Assembly: GCF_964275005.1 (NCBI RefSeq)
Contig: NC_092705.1
Location: 17,387,385 to 17,451,384, forward strand
DNA length: 64,000 bases
Source of the DNA: Diadema setosum
Taxonomy: Eukaryota > Echinodermata > Echinoidea > Diadematoida > Diadematidae
Reading direction: 5' to 3'
Part shown: one piece after another, positions 43,850-57,647 of the stretch
Position numbering within the stretch: the stretch's first letter is position 1
Layout of the letters: the number at the start of each line of letters is the position of its first letter
Made by a program: the position numbers and the translations under genes
The notes under the pieces: generated by a model
What the model saw: only the letters and a program-made list of their open reading frames with translations
The model's database searches: none
What the model was told of the DNA's origin: nothing

Positions 43850-46150
43850 CTTTGTCGTCGTCAATGTTGGTTCTCCAGACATCCAGTAAGCTCTCCAGGG
43901 ATGCCCATATCCATCTCCTCTTTTTGAAGAAGAACTACCACTGAACGGCCACTGGATAAACACGAATTCGGGGGAAATCGGCTATTACGCAAGTGTTTGC
44001 ACACTAGAATAATGACATGTATATAAAATGCTGTTGTAAAATGTTTCTATTAAAAAAACACCATCTTTTGAAAACATTTCTAAACTTTAAAAACTTTGAA
44101 GCAGAAAAGAACTCAAACGGCTGATTTTTATCTTTGAAAAAAAAAACACATTTCTTAAGAATTATCCTTTAATATAGGCTGTTTCCCTGGCTAGTGATCG
44201 TATTTACGATTGTATATAAATGCGTCGTGGTAATAAGCACAATTATGTTGTACAGTAAAATGTAAACATGGTAGATGGGCTAATCTGTACCTAGTGCGTG
44301 TGTTTGCCTGTGAGTGTGTATGAGTCTGCAGTTTATGACCTGCCATGAATTGTACGTGATTTATCTACAAGGTTCCCTAGATGCATCACCTATCATAGAG
44401 AGAGAGAGAGAGATGAAAGCAGTTGCTGAACATAAATTTTAGGGCTCTATGGTTTTGCATTGCCCAAGACACAAAATGACAGCAATATTATCAAAACTTT
44501 TATTCAAAATTAACCAACCATTGTGTTGGTATGAATACAGGCACATAAAGAAGGAACTTTTTTAGAAATTAAGCTTCCAAGCGTATACGAGTCTTAACAG
44601 ATTATAGAACTCTGTGTGGCCTCTAGAGGAAACCAAGAGAACGTTGTTAACTCGCGTTTGTTATTAAGACGCAATACAGCGGGCAGTCTCAGAGTAGCCT
44701 CAGAGAACCTTGGGGGTAAATCCTTTACCCTAGACCTGCGGGGTAGGCCCGTTGTAGTCTCTGAATGACATGCGGGTAAGCTGCCTGTTAAGGCGTTCTC
44801 AAGTCCTGTCTTACTCAGAGAAGTGCAGATGGCGTCAGCTAGATATTCTTGCAACCAGAGTTCGCACTGTATGTAACGAGTTGATTGGTATCTACTGTCG
44901 CGTTTTTATCAAAAATAATGTTGCTGATTTTTCGATTTATTGTCTTTTAATGATATCCTGAAGAAAGATAAATAGAATATGTTTACGAGGTTGATATGAT
45001 GATGATGTAATATCCATTGATGATACGCAATACGGTCTTTTTCCGCGTATAAGAAAGGAATGACCGGCCACGGCAGATTTCACTACTATTGTATAGCAAC
45101 TTATCAGGAGAAGGTCCTCCAGCAACATCTGTTAAGACGGTGCACGGATCGTTCACCCCGTTCTTTGACAATTATCTGTGGAATGTTACCCTGAGTTTTG
45201 TCTCTGGAGAACGATGGGAGAACGTCCGACTAATGTCTTTTTAAGACGGGGTATTATACCTTCAGGCGTGCTAGCAATTGAACATCCCTACATTTTTTTT
45301 TTTACATAAGCGCAAAGAAGTTGTTGCTTAATCGCTCCATCAGACGGGGATTTTGCTTTAATTTTAGACAAGCACACGATTAAATGCGTTGAGAGGACAC
45401 CATAGCTAAAGATGGAGACGAAAAAAGCAAGATGACTCTTTTACCCAATACCTTCAGCCTTTCAGATCTCACTTTTTCATACGTTTATTCAACCGTTGTA
45501 ATAATATACAGTGTGGTTATAATATTGTGTGTATACGTGGTCGTAGTGTACTGACAATTAAGATAACTAGTAGGCTTTATCTAGTAATTTGGCTTAATCT
45601 GAGCAAATACCAGAAATCTGGATACCATTCTTTGTTTTCCTTTTTTTTCAGAATTGGATAGAACTTTGACTTGTTTTTTATGCGCCGTTGTCTAATGCAT
45701 GTATATCACCTAAATTGCAATCCTATGTTGTGGATGTTGAGCGTGTATCGCCTTAACCAAAGTATGACTGATCATTGTAGCCAGGATGTACATTGAAATA
45801 TTTAGAAATGAAGCTTCAGCAAAGACTTAAGACTCGCATCTCACCACTTTCTGGCCCGTTATCAAAGCCTCCCGATAAATCATGATCCAGAGTATTAACT
45901 TTTCTGTCGATTCAGCTTTGTTTAGAAAACTAAACATTTATTGTAATCTTGCTAACAAAGAATATTGATTAGGAAGAAAGGTCACTATGCTTTCATTTCC
46001 TGAACCTAGCATAGCAATTAAAGTCGGAAGAAAAACATTTGTACCAGGAGTTTATGTTGTATGATAATTCATAAAGCGTAGTTAACAACGCAGTCTCCCA
46101 TTCGTTCTCATTTGTTCTATCATTGCACAAGTTTGAATTAGCTCTTCAAA
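43850..46150. other. Region downstream of the receptor gene, no gene recognised
   Basis: May begin with receptor 3' untranslated sequence. A GA run lies at 44,397-44,413. Open frames on both strands are short and without recognisable domains. The degenerate tandem array starts near the end. Confidence 0.6.
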
Positions 46151-47078
46151 ATGTGGTTTGTTGGTTGTGGTGAGTTGATAAAACTTACCCCTCTCACTTC
46201 AACATTAAATGAGACTTCTCAGTGTAGTTCTTCACAAATCCCTGCTCTGAAATAATGAGAAGAAGAGTCTACGTTTGTCAGTGACATGTAATCTGAAAAT
46301 GTGAAAATTGCTTTTTCTGGTATGAACCTGACGAGTGCTGTTTCAATTTTTGTAATTATTCCAATCTCTTTTTATTCAAATTTTGTTTAGCCTTGCTTGA
46401 GTGATAAAACATGAAATCAGGCATGAATAAGAAAGTAATAGATTACTTTGGTACACTAAAAACATATCATATATATGACATATTGGTTCAATTGCTTTGT
46501 TTGTTGGGTTTTAGCAATTTTTAACATGAATCAAATTCTCCATTGATGACAGTGAAAATCCCAAAATCTCAAAATTTCTGCCGTCACATAAAACGGAACA
46601 TTTTGTTCTAACATATTCATGTACAGTCGTCACGTACAATCGTCAGATGGGCCTCAGTGTCGGGGTTGGGATGGCGATGGGCGGGATGGGGGGGGGGGTC
46701 TGCCTGGAATATAATAGCAAACAAACCATCATAACGCCAACATCCCATATGATCAACTTTCCATTGATCACAGTGAAAATCCCTTCTCGGCAAAGCTTCA
46801 TTCCTGCCGTTACATACAGCGGAAAATTTTGTTTTCTAACATATTCGTATACAATCGTCACCCTCCTGTTAGAGTCCCGTAAGTTGTAATAATGCCACTT
46901 TACTTGGTATCAAATTTTAGCCACATACTTGTTGTAGGTGTGATCAAGCGAAAAGGAGCCTCAGGATGGGGGGGGGGGGGTCTGCCAGCAATACAATAGC
47001 AAACAAACCATCATAATGTTATCATCCCATGCCGAGCTTTAGGAACAGACGCAATCGATGTTTCTGGCAGTCTGTATA

Positions 47079-47768
47079 TGTGACCCTGCACCTCAAAACA
47101 AACAAAAAGTCGCCAGACATGAATTTTTAGTTAAGACCATGTTCTGAAAGAGCAGACTTTAAGCTTTAAAATGGTGTATAACTCAAATCAAATGGACTCT
47201 CCTAACCTATCTAAATATTGGAAAGAAAGCACAAACTCAGAAAAAGTGTGAACTGAGAAAAGAGGCGCTGAAGTACAGTGTCTATTCAAGCGCTTAATCT
47301 TTACCAAACCGTGCTGGCTGTGCGATGAATGGGACAAAAAACAGGAAGTAAACCACCAGAGTAACAACAATGAAGGGATTATCAGATTAAACTGAAATTA
47401 AGCATGCCTCATTAACACATTCTGTCCATAATTAATGCCAACTTTCAAAGCAGTAGCACTATCCTTTCAAAAGTTATTAGAGTTGAAAGTGAAGAGTGTG
47501 GACAAGGTTTTCCAGAAATGAAAAAGGGATTCTAAAGACACACCTAATCACACTATTCTACCAAAAATGTTCGAGATAAACTGTTAAAAAACACACTTTC
47601 CTGCCCGTTTTATGATACCAAATTTTAGCCTAATGTAAAAGAAGACCCGCTCTTTCAGAAAATATGAAAAAGTCAAGTTCGACTAGGTTGACCCATTTCA
47701 CTTATTTCCAGTCCTCACGCAAAATCAGTGTGTGCGACTTTATGTTCGTTTTGAGGTGCACGGTCACA
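47079..47768 (+). mobile_element. MITE1 copy g inside the tandem array
   Basis: Full-length from TGTGACCCTGCACCTCAAAA to TTTTGAGGTGCACGGTCACA. It interrupts the array phrase GCAGTCTGT-TATG-TTTCTGTACAC, which is whole at 48,813, 54,229 and 54,685. ATAT flanks both sides counted from GTGACC. It is close in sequence to copy c (14,545). Confidence 0.9.
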
Positions 47769-49644
47769 TATGTTTCTGTACACATTAATGTGCTGAATTG
47801 TGCATGCACACACAAAATTACACCCAAACAGGCTTGCAAATGCACTAATGCATGGATGTCACATTACATCCACAGTTGCGGCGGTACGGTAAGTGACGGT
47901 CTTACACATCTATTCAAAATAAAAATTAATGTGAAACGCATGCTAAAAAAACATAGAATGCAAATAAACAAAAAAAAACACACAGCAGGTACAGTCACAT
48001 TACGTGCGACAACGTCACACAGATAGAGAACAAGAGAGATAAAGAGAGACAAAATGAGAGAGAAAGAGAGTGAGAGGATATAAATCAATAATATAACGAT
48101 TTATGTGCGGTATATATTCACCATGAATTAATTATTTTATCCCTCCTGCCAGATTGAGAAATTTGTGGGGGGGGGGGGGTAATCAACATTAGATCTCACT
48201 TCTCAGTGTAGTTCTTCACGAATCCTCGTTCTGAATTAATGAGAAGAAGAGTCTACGATTATCAGTGACATGTAATCTGAAAATGTGAACATTGCTTTTT
48301 CAGCTTTTATAATTATCCTAATCTCCTTGTGATTCACCTTTTGATTAGCCTAGCGTGGGTGATAAAATCATACATAACATGAATAAAAAATATAACACAA
48401 TATGACATGTTATTTTAATATTTTAATTCAGTTATTTTGTTTGTAGTGCGTTCACATTTTTCTCCCATCCCTCTGTGTCCAAGTTATACATGAATCAAAT
48501 TTTCCATTGATCACAATAAAAATCCCCGCTCAACAAAGCTTCATTTCTGCCGTAACATACTGCGGAATCTATGGTTCTAACTTATTCATGTACAATCGTC
48601 ACCCTGCTGTGAGAGTCCCAAAACTTGTAGTAATGCCGCTCTATTTGGCATCAAATTTTAGCAAATTACTTGTTCTAGGTGAGAAAGCAAAGATGAGAGT
48701 CAGCGGCAGGACGGGGTAGAGGTCTGCCTGGAATATATAACAGCAAACAAACCATCATAATGCCAACATTCCTTGTTGAGTTTCACGAACAGACAATCGA
48801 TGTTTCTTGCAGTCTGTTTATGTTTTCTGTACACATTAATTAAGGTTGTTAGTCACTTTGTTTATTTTTCTTGGATGATTTGTTCTCCTTCTGTTTCCTC
48901 CATATCGCTAAAGAATTTACAAGAAAATAATGGAATGTTGCAGCGAGCAATCAAGTAATGTTTGCCTCATCTGGAAAGCTACCAAGGACAAAAAAAAACA
49001 AAACAACCAAACAAACAGTCATCCTGGACTTGCTCTGGGGTCAAATAAATATAAAGATATTTGTGCTGTATAAATTCATCACGAACGAATTATTTATCTG
49101 TCAGCTGTAAAATAGAGGCAAAAACAGCAACATTTAATGGGACTTCTCAGTGTATTTCTTCACGATTCCTTGCTCTGAATTAATGAGAAGAAAGTTTACG
49201 ATTTTAATCTGAAAATGTGAAAATTGCTTCTTCTAGTTTGAACCAGACAGCGAGTGCTATTTCAGCTGTTGTAGTTATCCTAATCTCCTTTTGGTTCACC
49301 TCTTGATTAGCCTAGAGTGATTGATAAAGCATAAAATCGTACATAAGATGAATAACAAATTAATATAACATATCATCTTGTTTCACTAAAAATATATTAC
49401 ATACTGATGGTATTTTTATTGATTCTATTGTTTTGCTTATCTAATTTTTTTTTTTCTTCCCGCCCCTCTGTGTCCAATTCATACATGAATCATATTTTCC
49501 ATTGATTACAATGAAAATCTCAGCGCAACAAGGCTTCATTCCTGCCGTCACACACTGCGGAGCTATTCTTCTAATTTATTCAAGTACAATCGTCACCCTG
49601 CTATCAAAGTCCCATAACTAATGCCGCTTTATTTGGCAGCAAAT

Positions 49645-49950
49645 AATAAAAGATAATGATAATAATACAGTGCTTATATAGAGCATATCACCACCGTACT
49701 GTCTCGATGCGCTTTAAGGGAGAGGGATGAAAATGGAGAAAAAAAAATGTACTGTACAATGTATGTACCGTAGATGCAAACCAAAACTCATTCATACTAC
49801 TTTTTAAACAGATTTGTCTTGAGAACAGTTTTGAACTTTAACACTGTGAAAGCTCCCTTTATATAACATGGAACAATGTTCCACAGTGTGGGATCTGCAT
49901 GAGTAAAAGTTCGCTCACCATAAAACTTTGTTTTGATAACAGGACATTGG
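49645..49950 (-). mobile_element. 5'-truncated LINE, last 306 bp, with 7-bp target duplication
   Basis: AGCAAAT flanks both ends (49,638-49,644 and 49,951-49,957). The - strand encodes a reverse transcriptase tail, KFYGERTFTHADPTLWN then VLKFKTVLKTNLFKK and a stop, the classic end of CR1/L2-type ORF2. A 3' untranslated region with GCGCATCGAGACAGTACGG and an ATT-rich tail follow. The tail at the left confirms - orientation. It interrupts an array unit at the phrase GGCATCAAATTTTAGCC. Confidence 0.85.
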
Positions 49951-50299
49951 AGCAAATTTTAGCCGAATATTTGTTCTAGGTGAGATCAAGCGAAGATGAG
50001 TCTCAGTGTCTTGATGAGGAAAAAAAAAAAAAAACATTGAATGGGACTTCTCAGTGTAGTTCTTCACGAATCCTAGCTCTCAATTAATGAGACGAAGAGT
50101 TTACGATAATCAGTGACATGTAATCTGAAAATGTGAAAAATGATTTTTTCGAGTTTGAACCTGACAACGAGTACTATTTCAGCTTTTGTAATTATCCTAA
50201 TATCCTTTGGATTCACCTTTTGATTAGCCTACCGTGAGTGATAAATCGTGAAATCATACATAACATTAATAACAAATATAACAGAATATAACACATTCT

Positions 50300-50665
50300 G
50301 GATGAGGTTCATCTGATTGGTGATTTCATCCGCTGGAACAAGAGCAGTATTCTTGCCAGAGAAGATCATCGTCCGTCAAGATGGATAAGGAAGGCAATTC
50401 ACATTAGGAAAACAACTAACACAATGAACAGAAACTTGGGCCAATATATGAAGAGCTTGCTTCCAAAAGGCACTAAATCCATCATTTTTCAATGGATTTA
50501 GCCCCGTTTGAAAGTAAGCTCTTCATATTCTCTCACATGTGTATGATCCCATTTCCTCACATGTGTATGATCCCATTCCCTCACGTCCAGCGTCATACCG
50601 CCATCTACGACGCAGTCTGAAGAAGCCACCAGTAAGAGGCGAAAGTAATCACTAAGGTACAAAAT
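50300..50665 (+). mobile_element. 3' fragment of a Penelope-like element
   Basis: A + strand frame from 50,304 reads HLIGDFIRWNKSSILARED, then RWIRKAIHIRK and TMNRNLGQY. RxxRWIxEAIxIRK followed by MNRDxG is characteristic of the region after the GIY-YIG endonuclease in Penelope-like retroelements. After the frame ends there is a 25-bp tandem duplication (CTCACATGTGTATGATCCCA, twice) and a closing CAGTCTGAAGAAGCCACCAG and AGGCGAAAG. The 5' part of the element is missing. Confidence 0.6.
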
Positions 50666-51302
50666 AATTTTACGCGATTGTAAAAGAAGAACATAATTTT
50701 ATTCTACAATATAACATATCATTTTGATGCACCAAACATATATTGTATAATAAAAAATATTGTTTTGTTTGTAGTGCATTAACATTTTTCATCCCACCCC
50801 CTGTGTCCAACTCATACATTAATCAATATTTTCCATTGACCACAATGAAAATCCCAGCTCAACGAATCTTCATTCCTGCCCTCACACACTGCGGAAGCTA
50901 CTCTTCTAACCTATTAAAGTACAATCGTCACCCTGCTGTTAAAGCCCCATAACTTGTAATGGTGTCGCTTTATTTGACATCAAGTGTAAGCCAAATACTT
51001 GTTCTAGGTGAGATCAAGCACATATGATTCTCAGTGTCTTGATGGGGGTTGGGGTCTGCCTGAAATATAATAGTAAACAAAGCATTATTCAGCCAATATC
51101 CCATGTTAAGTTTTACGAACAGACACAATCGATGTTTCTGGCAGTCTGTGTTTCTGTACACATCAACGTGCTAAATTGTGTATGCATGCAAAAATTACAC
51201 CCCAAATAGGCTTGCAACTGCACAAAAGCGTTGATGTAAGCTCTCACAATTGTCAAATGTTGACGCGTGCAGAGTAGAAAGCTTTGACCAATGTTTTATC
51301 TT

Positions 51303-51327
51303 CAGTTCAGTTCAGTTCAGTTCAGTT
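51303..51327 (+). repeat. CAGTT pentanucleotide repeat
   Basis: Five units of TTCAG followed by TTTTTATTTCTGCATTTC. It lies within an array unit and resembles the simple-repeat tail of a LINE, but no LINE coding sequence adjoins it. A TTTG tetranucleotide run follows at about 51,475-51,500. Confidence 0.7.
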
Positions 51328-52215
51328 TTTATTTCTGCATTTCAAAATCAATACAAATCAACAAATCAACAGTAGTCATTTACAGAGCTAATATTCGTAA
51401 CGTTTGGATCATACATACATTTTTTTTTCTTGAAGTGTGTATAAATCTCCCCCTATTTGAGACTGATGTTTCTGTTTGTTTGTTTGTTTGTTTGTTTGTT
51501 CTTTATGACTGCCATATTACATGCACAGTACATAAACACACATCTATTCAAAATGGAAATTAATACGACACACATAAGAAAAGACTCTTATATTCATGTC
51601 AAAGAATGCAAATAAACGAATGAAAACAGCAGGCAAAATCACATTTCGTGAGACATCGTCAAAGAGATAGGGAGAGAAAGAGAGAGTGAGAGAGAGACAA
51701 AATGAGAGAAAGGGAAAGAGAGTGGAAGGAGAATATATAAGAATTAATAAATGTAAAGATTTATATATGTATATATTCATTATTCATATGACTGCTGCAA
51801 ACTTGAGGAAATAAAAAAAAAAAACACAAATCAGTATGGAATAATAGTGTCCGTGCTCATGACGGTGTGGTTGGACAAAATAAAAAAAAAAAGTTGCTTC
51901 AATTCCATTGCTTCGTGTTAAACCCTTCCATCGGGATGAAAAAAAAAATAAAGTCTATTCGTGGACAGCTGGCATGAATACTTACATATTTGTTTCTTAA
52001 CATTGTTAAGACTGATTCAACTTTGTCTTTTCCTCATTATGCAACTGCGCCATCATCGGCAATTATGCGAGAGTCCTGCAAGCTCCATGTATTATGCATT
52101 TCTCATATGCAGGGGTTTATATTTACATTTATCTATTTGTTTTTTTTATTTATCCATTTATTTATTTATCAGTTTGCTTATTCATTTCATTGTTCATTCA
52201 TTCCTTAGTGTATTT

Positions 52216-52315
52216 ACTTATTCATTTATGTATTTATTCATCTAAGTGTTTACTTTTGGTCAAAAACTTATTCATTTATGTATTTATTCATCTAAGTGTT
52301 TACTTTTGGTCAAAA
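52216..52315 (+). repeat. Perfect 50-bp tandem duplication
   Basis: ACTTATTCATTTATGTATTT through TTTACTTTTGGTCAAAA occurs twice in immediate succession. It sits in a TTTATT-rich stretch (52,120-52,250) and is recent, since the copies are identical. Confidence 0.85.
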
Positions 52316-52570
52316 TTAATTTTTTACTTATCCGAAAGGAAATCTTGCCTGAGATTTAAAATAGAATTTGAAAATATATGATTATTTCTCAATCATATCT
52401 ACCACAGAGAGCTTTTGTTATGGCGTTTGACGTTTATGAGCTTAAATGTTAGATTTCTATTATTGTTGTGATTTATTATGAATCCAGATGCATAAGCTGA
52501 GGAGGATTGATCCTTTGTTGTGTCGGTAATAATATAATGAAATTATTCTATAATCCGTGTACAAGGTGTT

Positions 52571-52574
52571 TGTG

Positions 52575-52615
<41 letters not shown>
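52571..52615 (+). repeat. GTT microsatellite
   Basis: About thirteen uninterrupted GTT units. Confidence 0.9.
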
Positions 52616-52984
52616 TGTGTAAATTGATCACACCGGGTAATTCAAGAGACTATAATAAACTTCAATTTCGGTGCTACGTGGGAGCGGAAAGGGGCAGGCG
52701 AAAAGGGGCAGATGGGAAGGGGTAGAGAACAAATATGTGTACTTACTGCCTGTGATCCCCAAACAGGCATCAAACCGACGTCAAAATGTGAATAATTTGG
52801 TTCAAATGTTAACAAATGTTAACAATCATGGTCATTTCTTTTTCCTTTCTTTTTTCGCCTTAGTGACTTTTTTTTTCGATCACAAGATCTCTCTTGAGTT
52901 GGCCAGGAGAGCAGAGGCACATTGTGACAAGAAGAAAGTCGTAGTAATTAATGCAGGAGAGGGTAGGTGGGAGCATCCAGTTAA

Positions 52985-53547
52985 AGGACAAGTTCACCTT
53001 CATAAACATAAGGATTGAGAGAATGCAGCAATATAAGCAGGACACAACAGTGAAAGTTTGAGAAAAATTGGACAATCGATGCAAAAGTTATGAATTATTA
53101 AAATTTTTGTGTTGGAACCACTGGATGAGGAGACTACTAAGGCTCGTGATGTCATATGAGTACAACAGTATAAAGAAAATGTAAAGAAAATTCAACATAT
53201 TTTCACTTTTTCCGCATATTAAAAGAGGACTTGACTTGCCTCTTTCTAAAAGCAATGGAAATAATATTACCCATAACATATGTCAGTAACGAGTAAAGTG
53301 AATGTGTACATTTTTCAAAAGATGAAATTTTGTGAAATTCTCTTATTTCCTTATTTCCTTATATTGTCGTAACCATGTGACATCATGCACTGCAGTAGTC
53401 TTCTCCTCCAGCGGTGACTGCACAAAAACTTCAAAAATTTAACACTTTTGAACGGATTGTCCGATTTTCCTCAAACTTTCAGTGATGTGTTCTACTAATA
53501 TTGCTACATTCTCTCAATCCTTATGTTAATGAAGGTGAACTTGTCCT
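52985..53547. mobile_element. 563-bp foldback MITE flanked by TTAA
   Basis: TTAA lies on both sides (52,981-52,984 and 53,548-53,551). The ends are AGGACAAGTTCACCTTCATA and its near-exact inverse, with about 200 bp of inverted similarity (CATAAGGATTGAGAGAATG, CAGTGAAAGTTTGAG, GACAATCxxTxCAAAAGTT). TTAA targets with AGG-starting ends resemble Kolobok/T2-type MITEs; piggyBac also uses TTAA but has different ends. There is no transposase. Confidence 0.8.
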
Positions 53548-53773
53548 TTAAGCACCAAACAAAAAAGTAATAATAGATGACCTCAGACACACTGAGATTT
53601 TTTTCTTTAAAAAAATTGTTAGCGATCTACTTTTGTTCTTTTAACTTTTGTGTGCTTTTCGTTTCGGTTAGCACATAGGACGCCATAGTGCTGTGCACTC
53701 TGTCAAAAATCCGTGGCACGTAAAAGTTTTAGGTTTGTCAGAGTATCTGTGATAGGGTACTTCTGTTTGTTTA

Positions 53774-53835
<62 letters not shown>

Positions 53836-56025
53836 TAGATAAATTCATTCAGTTGTTTTGTTTGTAGTGCATTCACATTTTTTCTCCCATCCCTCTGTGT
53901 CCAAGTTATACATGAATCAAATTTTCCATTGATCACAGTGAAAATCCCCGCTCAACAAAGCTTCATTTCTGCAGTCACATACTGCGGAAGCTATTGTTCT
54001 AACTTATTCATGTACAATTGTCACCCTGCAGCTAGAGTCCGAAAACCATAGTAATGCCAATCTATTTGGCATCAAATTTTAGCCAATTACTTGTTCTAGG
54101 TGAGAAAGCAAAGATTAGTCTCAGTGGCAGGACGGGGTAGAGGTCTGCCTAGAATATATAACAGCAAACAAACCATCATAATGCCAACATTCCTTGTTGA
54201 GTTTCACGAACAGACAATCGATGTTTCTTGCAGTCTGTTTATGTTTTCTGTACACATTATTTAAGGTTATTAGTCACTTTGTTTATTTTTCTTGGATGGT
54301 TTGTTCTCCTTCTGTTTCCTTCATCTCACTAAAGAATTTACAAGAAAATAATGAAATGCTGCAGCCAACAATCAAGTAATGTTTGCCTCATCTGGAATGC
54401 TACAATGCTCTGGGATCAAATAAATATAAAGATATTTGTGCTGTATATATTCATCATGTATGAATTATTTATCTGTCTGCTGGAAAATTAAGGAAATAAA
54501 AAACAGTCAACATTAAATCTCATTTCACAGTGTAGTTCTTCACGAATCTTTGCTCTGAATTAATGAGAAGAGTCTACGTTTATTAGTGACATGTAATCTG
54601 AAAATGTGAAAATTGTTTTTTCTAGTTTGAATCTGACAACGTCCCATGCCGAGTTTTACAAACAGACGCAATCGATGTTTCTTGCAGTCTGTTTATGTTT
54701 TCTGTACACATTAACGTGCTACATTGTGCTTACAAACCCAAAATTACATCCAAACAGGCTTGCAAATGCACAAAGCGTGGGAGTGGGCACTCATAATAAT
54801 ATGTTAAATGCTTAAATGCGAACGTGTACAGCGTTAGTAGTACAAAGCTCTGGCCAATGTTATCTTCAAGTGTGTGTACTCTCCCCCAATTGAGATAGCC
54901 GTTTGTTCATTTTTCTTCTTTTTTCAGTTGACATTACATGTACGGTTTACGGCAATGCAGTATGTGGCAGCCAAACACATATATTGGAAATTGAAATAAA
55001 TGTGAAACGCATGAAAATGACTGATAATATTCATGTCCTAGAATGTAAATAAATGAATGAAAAGAGCAGATAAAATCACATAACATGCGACACCGTCACA
55101 GAGCGAGGGAGAAAAAGAGAGAGTGAGAGAGACAGAATGAGAAAAAGAGAGTGAGAGGATATAGATTGATATATATAAACATTTTTGAGGTGTATATATT
55201 AATCATAAATGGATTATTCGTCTGCTTGCTGTAAAATTAGGGTGAAAAAAATCAACATTAAATCTCACTTCTCATTGTAGTTCTTCACGTATACTTCCTC
55301 TGAATTAATGAGAAAAGTTTACGATTATGAGTGACATATGTGAAAATTTATTTTTTTTTTTCTAGTTTGAACCTGACAACGCGTGCTGTTTCAGCTTTTG
55401 TAATTATCCTAGTGTCCTTTGACTCACCTTTTTATTAGCCTAGAGTGAATGGTAAAGCGTGAAGTCAAACATAACATGAATAAAAAAAAAGTTTTACATA
55501 AATCAAATGTTTCATCGAACACAGTGGTAATCCCAGATTAACAGAGCTTCACTCCTGCTGCCACATACTGCGGAACATTTAGTTCTTACTTCAAGTACAA
55601 TTGTCACCCTGCTGGTAGAGTCCTAAACCTTGTAGTAATGCCGCTTTATTTGGTATCAAATCTTAGCCGAATTCTTGTGCTAGGTGAGAAAGAGCGAACT
55701 TGAGTCTCAGTGACGGGGTAGGGGGAGGTGGGTCTGCCTGGAATATAATAGCAAATAAACCATCATAACGTCAACATTCCATGTTGAGTTTCACTAACAA
55801 ATACAATTCATGTTTCTGGCAGTCAGTTTATGTTTTCTGTACATATCACCGTGCTAAAATGTGCATGCACACACAGTATACCCTAACAGGTTTGCATGTG
55901 CACAAAAGCATTGAATGCAAATAAACGAAAGAAAAAACATGTGCAATCACATTGCGTGCGACACCGTCACAGAGATAGGGAGAAAAAGAGAGTGTGATGG
56001 AGTGCCGAGAGAGAGAGAGAGGATA

Positions 56026-56072
<47 letters not shown>

Positions 56073-57647
56073 AATATAAAGATCTGTTTGCTGTATATTC
56101 TTCATGAATAGATTATTTGTCCACCTGCTGCAAAAACAGAGGAAATAAAAAAAAATCAACATTAAATCTCACTTCACGTATCCTTGCTCTAAATTAGCAT
56201 GAAGAAGAGTTACGTTTTTCAGTGACATGTAATCTGAAAATGTGGCAATTGCTTTTTCTAGTTTGCAGTTTTTCTGCTGTTTCAACTTTTGTAATAATTA
56301 TAATCTCCTTTAGATGTACCTTTCGATTAGCCTAGCGTGAATTATACAGCATGAAATATACATTACATGAATAAGAAAGTATCATAGCATAATAATTATA
56401 TCATATTATTTTGAAACCCTAAAATATTATGTTGATTCAAATGTTTTGTTTGCTGTGTATTAAGATATTTTTCCCAGCTTTTCGTGTCAAATTATATACA
56501 TGAATCTAATTTTCCATTGATCACAGGGAAAATCCCAGCTCAACAAAGCTTCATACCTGCCGCCACATACAGTGGAAAAATTTTGTTCTAACATATTTTT
56601 GTACAATCGTCACCCTATTGTTAGAGTCTCATAACTTGTAATAATGCCACTTTATTTGGTATCAAATCTTAGCCAAATACATGTTCTAGGTGAGATCAAG
56701 CGATGATGAGCCTCAGTGTCAGGATGGGTTGGCGATGGGCGGGGGGGGGGGGGGAGTGGGGGGCTGCCTAGAATACAAGAGCAAACAAACCATCATAACG
56801 CCAACACTCCACGCTGAGTTCTACGAACAGACACTGTCGACGTTTCTGGTATTCTCTTTATGTTTTTTGCACACATCAGCTTGATAAATTGAGCATGCTC
56901 ACACAAAAATTACACCCAAACAGACTTGCAACTGCACAATACACTCACTTATTTGAGACTGATGTTTCTGTTTTGTTTTTCTTTCTTTCATGACACATCA
57001 TATACACAGTTTACGGCAATAAGACATGGACATCTATTGGAAATATGAATTAATGTCAAGCACATGGAAAAAAGATTATAATGATCCTCATGTCATAGAC
57101 TGCAAATAAACGAAAGAAAACAGCAGATAAAATCACATTACGTCCTGCGCTGTCTCATTGATTGGGAGAGAAAGAGAAAGTAAGGGAGAATGAATGGGAG
57201 AGAAAAGGAGTGAGATGATATAGATTAATAAAGATAAAGATTTATGAGAAGTGTGATTACATTCATCATGAGTGAATTATCTGTCTGCCTGCTACAAAAT
57301 TAAGGAAATTAAAAAAATCAACATTAAATCTCACGTTTCAGTATAGTTCTCCACGAATCTCAGTTTTCTCTAAATTAACGAGGAGAAGAGTTTACGGTTA
57401 TCAGTGACATGTAATATGAACATGTGAAATTCGATTTTCTAGTTTTAACCTGACGAGTGCTGTTTCACTTTTTGTAATTATCCTAATACCCTTTTGATTC
57501 ACTGTTTGATTATCCGAACGTAAAGATAAACCGTGAAATCATACATTACATGAATAACAAAGGAATATACTATAATATGACATATTGTTTTCATACACTA
57601 GAAAGAAAAGTCATCATAATTGAATTGATTGAACTTTTTTTTTTTAT

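Noticed and set aside
50620-50665. Complete hammerhead ribozyme
   Set aside because: CTGAAGA and GAAA are in place, but the third stem and cleavage-site pairing could not be formed by eye. It is kept only as a check under findings.
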